DNA from: QAMH01 sp900556425
Lineage (GTDB): Bacteria; Actinomycetota; Coriobacteriia; Coriobacteriales; QAMH01
Reading direction: 5' to 3'
DNA: 64,000 nucleotides
NCBI GenBank assembly: GCA_902475535.1
Contig: CABRZR010000011.1
Span: 19,022 to 83,021, forward strand
In this document: positions 18,439 through 25,555 of the stretch, in pieces
Layout of the letters: each line of letters starts with the position of its first letter
Position numbering within the stretch: the stretch's first letter is position 1
The notes under the pieces: generated by a model
What the model was told of the DNA's origin: nothing
The model's database searches: none
What the model saw: the letters and a program-made list of their open reading frames with translations, nothing else
Made by a program: the position numbers and the translations under genes

Positions 18439-20406
18439 TTATTCCTCGTCGTTTATCTCTTGTACTTTAACACCTGCTCCGAACGCGGAGAGGGCGTCGG
18501 CAAAATCGGCTGGCATCTCATCGACAGGAGTTGCCTGCTGCTCAGCCACCAGACTTTCGAAGTACCCGTCGTCTATCGGCGGGATATCATCGGCAATGCT
18601 CGTAGGAGGCTCGCTCGTCAGTGGCGCCGGTTGGGCGGATAGGCCCGAGAACGACCCGATTTGGCAGCTGAAGTGCACCTCATGACCGAGCACCTCGGCG
18701 AAGGCCCTGTTGATGATGGCCTTGGCATCGGGGCCGTTCACGATGCGCATCTGGAAGTCAGAACCCGTGGGGAAGAGCAGTTGGTACTGCCCGTCCTCCG
18801 TGGATAGCGAAACGCCCGAAAGCAATGCGCCCGTAGCCGCGTCTTCGCGCTTGACCACGGAAAGCAAGGCGGCAAGCAGGCGCTCGGGCGACATGTCAGC
18901 CGCCGGGGAGATTTCTCGACTGCGCTCGCTATCGCTCGCTCCGCTCGAAATAACAGAGGGGGACGCTTCGGCCGGGATGGTGGAGGATGCTGCATCGTTC
19001 ATGGCAACCGGGGATGGCTCCGACCCTTCCCATGGAGGGAGGTCATCACTCGCGGGATTGTCATTCCGACCGGAATCACCGCGAGGCATCGTCCCGTTGT
19101 CATTTCGACCGATATCGCCATAGGGCATCGCCCCATTGTCATTTCGACCGGAGTCGCCGTAAGGCGACGAAGTGGAGAAAACTCCCATGTCACTGCCCGC
19201 GGTAGACGTTGGCTGAGGTTTCTCGACTGCGCTCGAAATGGCAGGCGCTGCCGTCATCGAAGGTCTGAGCTCGAGAACCTCGATGCGCTCGGCGAGGGCC
19301 TCGAGGGTGAGCTCGCTATCAGGACGCGTGAGGCGCGTCATCGCGATCTCAACGCTCAGGCGCGCATCGGCGGAGTTGCGTAGCTCTGCGACGAGCGCAC
19401 CGCAAATGTCGAGCGCGCGGGCAAGGCGGTCGACGCCACCGAACTCGGCTGCCTGTTGGCGATAACGCTCGAGCTGAGCGGCCGTGCAGGCAACAATGCC
19501 GTTCTCGCCACCGGTAATAGCCGTCACATAGAGGTTGCGCAGGTGCGAAGCAAGGTCGCGCGCAAACTGCGCGAGGTCGACGCCGCGGCCCACGAGGTCG
19601 TTAATCCAGACGAAGCACGACGGTGTATCGCGTCGCGCGATGTATCCCGCTATCTCGAAGAGCGCCGCGATGTCGATCTGGCCGAACATGCGCGTGGCTT
19701 CGTCGAGTGTGATCTTGCCCTCGGTATAGACGCCGACTTGCTCGAGCGCCGTCGTGGCATCGCGCATGCCACCGGCGGATTTTGCGGCGATGAATTCAAG
19801 TGCTTCAGGCTCGTATTCGAAGCCCTCGCCCTTGCTGATACGCTCGAGATAGCCCACGATCTCCTCGACGGAGAAGCGGCGAAAGTCGAAGCGCTGACAA
19901 CGAGACTGGATGGTCTCGGGAACCTTATGCGGATCGGTCGTGCACAGCACGAAGACGACATGCTCGGGCGGCTCTTCGAGCGTCTTGAGCAGCGCGTTGA
20001 ACGCCGCCGTCGACAGCATGTGCACCTCGTCGATGATGTAGACCTTGAAACGGCCGCGCGTAGGGGCAAACCCCACGCGCCCGATGATTTCCTCGCGCAC
20101 GTTGTCAACACCCGTGCGACTTGCGGCATCGAGCTCGAAGACGTCAGGGTGTGTACCCTGCGCAATCTCGAGGCATTGCGGGCAGGTGCCATCAGGCTGA
20201 CCGTTTTGGGCCGACTCGCACAAGAGCGCCTTGGCAAGCAGGCGTGCCGACGTGGTCTTGCCCGTTCCGCGTGGTCCGCAGAACAGGTACGCATGGGCAA
20301 CCGCGCCCTCCGAGATGGCGTTGATGAGCGTCTTCTCGACGTGTTCCTGACCGACGACGTCGGCGAACACCTCGGGACGATACTTGCGATACAGCGAAAG
20401 AGCCAT
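18439..20406 (-). CDS. dnaX: DNA polymerase III gamma/tau subunit with repeat-derived linker
   Basis: 655-residue clamp-loader ATPase. Residues 1-370 form the AAA+ and collar domains: Walker A G-P-R-G-T-G-K-T-T near 45, zinc cysteines around 64-80 (C-P-Q-C), Walker B Y-I-I-D-E-V-H-M-L and sensor region S-R-C-Q-R-F-D-F. Residues about 387-502 are a low-complexity linker largely encoded by copies of the interspersed repeat found elsewhere in the window, including three 13-residue tandem units of the form P-x-G-D-x-G-R-N-D-N. The C-terminal part (about 505-655) resembles the tau tail. No A-rich slippery frameshift site was seen in the linker. Confidence 0.94.
   Translation of the reverse strand: MALSLYRKYRPEVFADVVGQEHVEKTLINAISEGAVAHAYLFCGPRGTGKTTSARLLAKALLCESAQNGQPDGTCPQCLEIAQGTHPDVFELDAASRTGVDNVREEIIGRVGFAPTRGRFKVYIIDEVHMLSTAAFNALLKTLEEPPEHVVFVLCTTDPHKVPETIQSRCQRFDFRRFSVEEIVGYLERISKGEGFEYEPEALEFIAAKSAGGMRDATTALEQVGVYTEGKITLDEATRMFGQIDIAALFEIAGYIARRDTPSCFVWINDLVGRGVDLAQFARDLASHLRNLYVTAITGGENGIVACTAAQLERYRQQAAEFGGVDRLARALDICGALVAELRNSADARLSVEIAMTRLTRPDSELTLEALAERIEVLELRPSMTAAPAISSAVEKPQPTSTAGSDMGVFSTSSPYGDSGRNDNGAMPYGDIGRNDNGTMPRGDSGRNDNPASDDLPPWEGSEPSPVAMNDAASSTIPAEASPSVISSGASDSERSREISPAADMSPERLLAALLSVVKREDAATGALLSGVSLSTEDGQYQLLFPTGSDFQMRIVNGPDAKAIINRAFAEVLGHEVHFSCQIGSFSGLSAQPAPLTSEPPTSIADDIPPIDDGYFESLVAEQQATPVDEMPADFADALSAFGAGVKVQEINDEE
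18908..19243. repeat. Interspersed repeats inside the dnaX coding sequence
   Basis: Five copies of the GTCATTTCGA...-type repeat lie in frame within dnaX. One full unit spans 18908-18955 (AGATTTCTCGACTGCGC ... GCTCGAAATAACA). Three tandem units with an exact 39-base period are marked by TTGTCATT at 19058, 19097 and 19136. One short unit sits at 19218-19243 (TTTCTCGACTGCGCTCGAAA). Because the tandem period is 13 codons, the frame is kept. Confidence 0.85.
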
Positions 20407-20517
20407 GAATCCTGCCTTCGTTCAACGATAAGCTTGCGGAGATTCTAACCCCACGGCGTTCCAGTTTAGCATTCTGTCATCTTGCCGAAACGCAGGTGGG
20501 TACGCCAGCAGGCAGAG

Positions 20518-20548
20518 TGAGGCACATTGGACAGGTGCATCTGTCTCA
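20518..20548. repeat. Degenerate copy of the 29-nt hairpin repeat
   Basis: TGAGGCACATTGGACAGGTG followed by CATCTGTCTCA closely resembles the perfect hairpin elements at 29520 and 57246, with several stem mismatches. It lies directly after the radical SAM gene, in the 150-base gap before dnaX. Confidence 0.5.
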
Positions 20549-20556
20549 TCGGCGCA

Positions 20557-21831
20557 CTACGCAAGCTCGCGCACGCTCAGCTCGCGAAGCACCCGAGAGC
20601 CATCTTCGCGCTCTTCGAGAACGGCCGCGCTCTCTCCAACGATGACATGCGGCAACGTCTGCCGAATATCGTCGGACAGAGCACGCGGAAATGCGATGGC
20701 GGGGCCATCGGGATCATAGCCGTAAGCCACATGACCAGCAGAATCGAACCATGTCCTGATCTCCTCCGCATCGGCACCATAGGCCTTCGCGCACTTCAAG
20801 AAGCCGTCTTCGTCAAAGTCGTACCAAGGATAGGCCCGTCGCAGATGAGCATCGGTGCAAAACTCCCTGTTCTGGAAATGAACTTGCGCCGTGTTTCTGT
20901 TGTCGGTACTGCAATAATGGACGCCGAGGCTCAGACCCTCATCCGCGGCAAAGCGCAGGAGCTCAAGTGCCTCTTTCTCGCTTCCCGCAACGGGGATACC
21001 TCCCGCATACCAGTAATCATGCGGGTACTTGCGCGACCGGTGGCGCAACTTGAACCCTCGACGTCTGAATTCCTCGGCATTATGCAAAGGAAAGCAAAAC
21101 TCGAGCAGGTTCATGCCGCGAACGCCCATCGCATCGGCTCGCATCATGAGCGCCTTCATTTCATCGACCGTTCCTGGCATCACCGGCATCTCTATGACGA
21201 CATCATCGATAAGCGAAACCGCCTGCTCGATATTGGCAAGTACAAGACTGCGAGTATCGGCTACGTCATCTGGCTTAATGCTAAACCTGATTTCGTTGAG
21301 TCCAGACGCCCCCAGCTCCTCAAGCGTCACCTTGTCGGCGAGTTCGCCGTTGGTGTAGAGACGCAAGTGCACATCGGGGTAAAGGCGGCGGGCAAGGCTG
21401 AGGAAGGACAGCACCCGCTCCTTGTTCAACAGGGGCTCACCGCCCGTTATGGCAAGGCAATCGTAATGCGCACCTGCTCCGTGCGCCTGCCTGAGTTCGA
21501 GCTCTATATCGCGTTTTTGGATTTTAAAGCGATCCTTGTGGGGCTGGTTTTCGTTGAAGCAGAAGTAGCAGTTCCTGGTGCACCGCAGGTCAACGAACAC
21601 GGATCCCGTGTTCTTGCCCGTCCGGCAGGCTAGGCATGCGCGCGAGATCCACTGTCTCCAGATTGACGCCCCTCCGTTTTCGCAGTGGCACGGACAGGCT
21701 TCGTCAAAGTGCTCACGCACGTGGCGGGGCGAGGACTCCCCTTGTTCGAAGGGCACGCCGTAGCTTTCCATATCGTGCTCGAAGCGCTCTTCGGCCGCGT
21801 CACACGCACTGATATGCTCTCGAATGTCCAT
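20557..21831 (-). CDS. Radical SAM protein
   Basis: 424-residue radical SAM enzyme of unknown reaction. The [4Fe-4S]/SAM motif C-x3-C-x2-C is C-T-R-N-C-Y-F-C near residue 89-96. The I-T-G-G-E-P-L glycine motif follows at about 132. Just before the SAM motif lies C-L-A-C-R-T-G-K-N-T-G-S, and an earlier C-P-C-H-C cluster is also present, so a second metal site is possible. The start at 21831 (MDIREHIS) is chosen for GGGAGG placed 5 bases upstream; an in-frame codon at 21846 is an alternative. It is last in the run transporter-amidase-cysteine-rich protein-radical SAM. Confidence 0.75.
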   Translation of the reverse strand: MDIREHISACDAAEERFEHDMESYGVPFEQGESSPRHVREHFDEACPCHCENGGASIWRQWISRACLACRTGKNTGSVFVDLRCTRNCYFCFNENQPHKDRFKIQKRDIELELRQAHGAGAHYDCLAITGGEPLLNKERVLSFLSLARRLYPDVHLRLYTNGELADKVTLEELGASGLNEIRFSIKPDDVADTRSLVLANIEQAVSLIDDVVIEMPVMPGTVDEMKALMMRADAMGVRGMNLLEFCFPLHNAEEFRRRGFKLRHRSRKYPHDYWYAGGIPVAGSEKEALELLRFAADEGLSLGVHYCSTDNRNTAQVHFQNREFCTDAHLRRAYPWYDFDEDGFLKCAKAYGADAEEIRTWFDSAGHVAYGYDPDGPAIAFPRALSDDIRQTLPHVIVGESAAVLEEREDGSRVLRELSVRELA

Positions 21832-21866
21832 GACGCCTCCCATCACCAGGCTTTATCGCCCTCATG

Positions 21867-22055
21867 TCATTTCTCACCAGACGTGCCGCCCTCGCCAGGC
21901 GCGAGCGATGAACCGCAGCTGCGGCATACCGTTGCGCTTGGCCCGTTGAGTTCGCCGCATTTAGTGCAATAGCCCGGCACATCGTCTAGCGCGAGCTGGT
22001 TCTTCGGCGCCTCTCCGCGGCATCTTCCACAATTGCAGCAGGCGTATCCACACAT
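21867..22055 (-). CDS. Cysteine-rich mini-protein (zinc-ribbon-like)
   Basis: 62-residue protein with nine cysteines. It starts M-C-G-Y-A-C-C-N-C-G-R-C and ends with two C-x2-C knuckles, Y-C-T-K-C-G and C-R-S-C-G, as in zinc ribbons. GGAG lies 6 bases before the ATG at 22055, which supports this start over the much longer open frame upstream. It resembles the protein at 60264-60494 in both parts, although the sequences between differ. It sits between the amidase and the radical SAM gene. Metal (Zn or Fe-S) binding is inferred. Confidence 0.7.
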   Translation of the reverse strand: MCGYACCNCGRCRGEAPKNQLALDDVPGYCTKCGELNGPSATVCRSCGSSLAPGEGGTSGEK

Positions 22056-22135
22056 TGTCACTCCGCTCTCGAGAAAGGCGAAGAGGTCCGCATAGCCAGA
22101 TGCAGACCCCAACGCCAATTCGAATCCCCGATAGG

Positions 22136-23617
22136 CTACAGGGGACGTTTCTCCAATCTCTCTTCGTAACTGTTGATCCATGGCTGAATCTTCTCGAAGG
22201 CAGAGCCCATCGACAAAACTCCCATGTCGTTGTAACGCTGGCCTATGATTTGCATGCCAACGGGCGAACCGTCCTGCGCGAATCCCGCGGGAATCGACAT
22301 TGCGGGATCCCCTGTGAAGTTGCAGAAGTACGTGAGGCACCAGCCGATGAGCGGCTCCACCTTCTGCCCGTTGACCTCACGCACGAGCGTGTCCCTGTCG
22401 GGATCGTTTGCGGGCGGATTGCAGGCGTTGGTGGGCGAGACGATGAAGTCGAATTGCTCGAAGGCGTCTTGCATCGCATCGAATACCTCGGTTCTTATGG
22501 TGTCGTTTCTGATGAGGTCCTTGTATCCGCGCGCATACGAGTCCATCGTCCAGTACATGAGCTCGTGACTCAGGTCCTCTGGATAATCGCGGATGAGGTC
22601 GATGCCCTGCTCCTTCCACGCCATTATCGACTCGCTGTTGACGATTGACACGAGCTGGCACCATGCCTCGGCAAGCTCGATATGCGAACGTCCCTTGAGC
22701 GAGAAGTCAAGCGGTTCGACGATGGCACCGGCCTCCTCGAAACGCTTCGCTGCTTTCTCGACAATGGCCGCCACTTCGGGGTCGACGGGATAGATACCGA
22801 AGTCCGGCGTGAAGCCGATGCGCTTACCTTCGATGGACGCATCGAGCGCCTCGGTGAAGTCGATGTGTCCCCAGTCGATGCTGAAGGGATCGCGGGGATC
22901 GTAATACGTCATCTCCGTAAGCGCACGGGCGGCATCCTCGATCGTGCGCGTTTGCGCGCCGTCGAAGCAGAAGGGATGGCTCGTTCCAAAGCCGTCGGGA
23001 CGCGGCGAGTTCGAAACAAGGCCGAGGGACGGCTTGTATCCCACAATGCCGCACCAGGCGGCGGGAATGCGTATGGATCCTCCGCCATCGGTACCTTCGG
23101 CAATGGGCAGGAGTCCGTCGGCGACCGCCGCAGACGAGCCGCCGGATGAACCACCGGAGTTGAAGCCGACCTTGAACGGCGTGCTGGTGGCGCCATAGAG
23201 CTTGTTATCGCACGTCCCGCGAAACGCGAGGGAGGGCGAGTTGGTCTTTCCCACGAAGATGGCCCCCGCGTCGATCATCGACTTGGTGTAGGTCGAATGG
23301 CAGACGTCAATGATGTCCTTGACGGCGGGGATTCCCCCGCAGCTCCCCTTCCAGCCGGGAAGCACCGGGGTGAAGTCCTTGGCCGCGGTCGGAATGCCAA
23401 AGAACGCACCCTGGGCCTCCCCGGCCATGAGCTTTTGCTCGGCCTTCTTCGCCTGAAGACACGCGCCCTCGAAATCCACATCGACTAGCGCGTTAATGCT
23501 TCTGTTGCGCCTTTCGATACGATCGATGAAATAATCCATGACCTCAACTGGAGACAGGTCCCTGGCCATGATCTTGCGATGGATGTCAGAAGCGCTCATG
23601 AAGCTGATGTTTTCCAC
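22136..23617 (-). CDS. Amidase (amidase-signature family)
   Basis: 493-residue amidase-signature hydrolase. The Ser-cisSer-Lys triad is visible: Lys in T-A-A-K-D-F, and serines in G-F-N-S-G-G-S-S-G-G-S-S-A-A-V-A...G-T-D-G-G-G-S-I-R-I-P. It should cleave a carboxamide, substrate unknown; a GatA role is unlikely since gatB/gatC are absent and the context is metabolic. The GTG at 23617 is preferred because AAAGGAG lies 8 bases upstream, although the frame stays open to 23665. It sits 54 bases after the transporter gene. Confidence 0.82.
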   Translation of the reverse strand: MENISFMSASDIHRKIMARDLSPVEVMDYFIDRIERRNRSINALVDVDFEGACLQAKKAEQKLMAGEAQGAFFGIPTAAKDFTPVLPGWKGSCGGIPAVKDIIDVCHSTYTKSMIDAGAIFVGKTNSPSLAFRGTCDNKLYGATSTPFKVGFNSGGSSGGSSAAVADGLLPIAEGTDGGGSIRIPAAWCGIVGYKPSLGLVSNSPRPDGFGTSHPFCFDGAQTRTIEDAARALTEMTYYDPRDPFSIDWGHIDFTEALDASIEGKRIGFTPDFGIYPVDPEVAAIVEKAAKRFEEAGAIVEPLDFSLKGRSHIELAEAWCQLVSIVNSESIMAWKEQGIDLIRDYPEDLSHELMYWTMDSYARGYKDLIRNDTIRTEVFDAMQDAFEQFDFIVSPTNACNPPANDPDRDTLVREVNGQKVEPLIGWCLTYFCNFTGDPAMSIPAGFAQDGSPVGMQIIGQRYNDMGVLSMGSAFEKIQPWINSYEERLEKRPL

Positions 23618-23671
23618 TGTGCTCACTCCTTTCGAATTCATGTCATGCGATTGCCGGTCACGCATTCCCCA

Positions 23672-25081
23672 TCAGGCAAGGCCCATGAGAGTGCAGACGG
23701 CCGGAATGATTACGGCAACGAGAACAATGGCGGCAACGCTCGGAATCCAGCCGGCCTTGAACTGGTCGAGCGGCGAGAAGTACTTGCGGTCGCTCGAGTA
23801 GGCAACGTACACGCACAGGTCAAGCGGCAGCAGGAACGCGGCGCACGAGAAGACGGCGCACAAGAAGATCGCGGCCGTAACGTTTCCGCCGAGGCTTGCG
23901 ACCAGGGTGCAGATCGGAATCGTGATAAGGCCCGCAACCGCGGCGCCTGCCGGCAGGATGTTATGGAATATGCAGGCAAAGGTAGCCGCGATGAGCAGGA
24001 CGATGATTACCGGAAGACCGCTCATGGGGCCGAAAATAGCTCCGACCAGCCAGGCCATCGAACCCGTAGCCATCATGCCGGCAACGACGCAGCCCACAGC
24101 CCAGTTAAGCATCACGACCTGCCAGGGGCTCTCGTCGCAATACTGCTTGAACGAAACGCATTTGAAAGGCGGAAGGAAGAGCAGGCCAAGGGCAACAAGG
24201 CCGACGACGACGATGTCAAAAGCGGGAACCCACGAACTTGCAAACCACAGGACCATGGAGGCGAGGATGACGAGCATTCCCCAGATTTCGTTCTTGGTAA
24301 AGCCGGGGAGAGCCTGGTGCTCCTCCTTGATACGAACGAGCGCGTCCTCGCTAATCGGCTCGGGCTTGAAAACCTTGACGAGCACAATCCAGGTGATCGG
24401 CAGCAACACGATGTTCGCGATAACACCCAGAATCATCCAGTTGGCAAACGTGATGGTGACACCCGTAGCTTGCTCGGCAAATCCCATGGCGAGAACGTTT
24501 ACGACACTTCCAACCGGCGTGAGGTAACCGCCGATGTAGGAAGCAAACACGATGCCGAGAATGAGGGACTTTGCCAGAGGTGACTTGCCGCCCCAGGGCG
24601 TCTTGTTCTCGTCAAGAATCTTGTAGGCAAAGGGCAGCATCATCAGGACGAGCACGAGGTCATCGATGACCGCCGACAGAAGCGCCGTCGCAAGCATGAG
24701 ACCGGCGAGTATCTTCTTCGAATCGTTCTTGGCCCAGCTAAGCACGCGGGCGATGATGCGCAGGGATATCGACGAATACTGCACGAATAGCGCAAACGCA
24801 AAGCATGACAGGCAGAGTACCATCGCGACACTCACGCCTCCTGCCCACGTTTCCCCTGGTGTGAGAATCCCCAGGATGGGAACCGCAGCCGCGAACAGCC
24901 ATGCCGTGATCAGAATCGGGATTGCCTCGGTAATCCACAGCAGAATTGCCGCGAGCAAAAGGCCAATGAGCATCTTTCCGGCAAATGACAGGCCTTCCGG
25001 ATTTGGAATGAAGACCGTTATCACCACGATGGCTATCGCTATCGCGACAACGCAGATTTTGAACGATGTCTTTTCTCTCAT
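23672..25081 (-). CDS. SLC13/DASS-type anion transporter
   Basis: 469-residue integral membrane protein with about 11-12 hydrophobic segments. Features of the divalent anion:Na+ symporter superfamily include the early L-L-W-I-T-E-A-I-P-I segment (about residues 48-57) and two re-entrant-loop-like regions, around S-Y-I-G-G-Y-L-T-P-V-G-S near 190 and I-F-H-N-I-L-P-A-G near 385. It probably imports a carboxylate or related anion used by the adjacent amidase or molybdoenzyme. The ATG at 25081 is nine bases after GGGGAG; a GTG directly upstream is possible. It is separated from the ferredoxin gene by a hairpin-containing gap. Confidence 0.75.
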   Translation of the reverse strand: MREKTSFKICVVAIAIAIVVITVFIPNPEGLSFAGKMLIGLLLAAILLWITEAIPILITAWLFAAAVPILGILTPGETWAGGVSVAMVLCLSCFAFALFVQYSSISLRIIARVLSWAKNDSKKILAGLMLATALLSAVIDDLVLVLMMLPFAYKILDENKTPWGGKSPLAKSLILGIVFASYIGGYLTPVGSVVNVLAMGFAEQATGVTITFANWMILGVIANIVLLPITWIVLVKVFKPEPISEDALVRIKEEHQALPGFTKNEIWGMLVILASMVLWFASSWVPAFDIVVVGLVALGLLFLPPFKCVSFKQYCDESPWQVVMLNWAVGCVVAGMMATGSMAWLVGAIFGPMSGLPVIIVLLIAATFACIFHNILPAGAAVAGLITIPICTLVASLGGNVTAAIFLCAVFSCAAFLLPLDLCVYVAYSSDRKYFSPLDQFKAGWIPSVAAIVLVAVIIPAVCTLMGLA

Positions 25082-25116
25082 CACATATCACTCCCCAAGT
25101 GATTAGTTGATTTATT

Positions 25117-25163
25117 GGAGCTGCCCCATCGAGAGGGAGGGACAAAACCGACAGGGCAGCTCC
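25117..25163 (-). terminator. Hairpin between ferredoxin and transporter genes
   Basis: A 10-base-pair stem (GGAGCTGCCC / GGGGCAGCTCC) encloses a 26-base loop in the 141-base gap. No U-run follows on the minus strand, so this could be an attenuator or RNA-processing site rather than a simple terminator. Confidence 0.45.
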
Positions 25164-25222
25164 TCTAGAATGAGCGGCGACCGAACCCCAGACATGCCGA
25201 TCAGCCGCGAAAGGCACGTGCG

Positions 25223-25552
25223 CTAAAGCGCGAACAGGACCTTCTTCGAGCCCGCTTCGATTCTCTGGGCAAGCTCATCGATGGTGCCGTACTCCATGCA
25301 CTTGGCCTGGCAATGCTGCACGCACGTCGGCAGCTTTCCCATGGCAACGCGCTCTGCGCAACCAGTGCATTGCGAGGTGAGTGCAGGCAGATATGACAGC
25401 TGCCATTTGCCCTCGCCATACTCCCACGGCCCGATTTCCTGCACGAGAATTCCGGTCTGGCCAATCGGAAGGCCGTTGTGCATCTGGCATGCCATCTCGC
25501 AGGAATGGCAACCCGAACACCATTCGGTGTCGATCATGATTCCGTACGCCAT
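25223..25552 (-). CDS. Short two-cluster ferredoxin subunit of molybdoenzyme
   Basis: 109-residue iron-sulfur electron-transfer subunit. The first cysteine group is C-S-G-C-H-S-C-E-M-A-C (residues 12-22). The second is C-T-G-C...C-V-Q-H-C-Q-A-K-C (about 62-85). Nine cysteines can hold two [4Fe-4S] clusters, against four in DmsB-type subunits, so the protein is a shortened relative. The stop of the catalytic subunit lies 3 bases before its start, which points to a two-subunit enzyme. No membrane anchor gene is adjacent. Confidence 0.85.
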   Translation of the reverse strand: MAYGIMIDTEWCSGCHSCEMACQMHNGLPIGQTGILVQEIGPWEYGEGKWQLSYLPALTSQCTGCAERVAMGKLPTCVQHCQAKCMEYGTIDELAQRIEAGSKKVLFAL

Positions 25553-25555
25553 CTT

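Noticed and set aside
25117..25163. Ordinary rho-independent terminator
   Set aside because: The stem is strong, but the bases that follow on the minus strand (AATAAATC) contain no U-run, so only an undefined hairpin is claimed.
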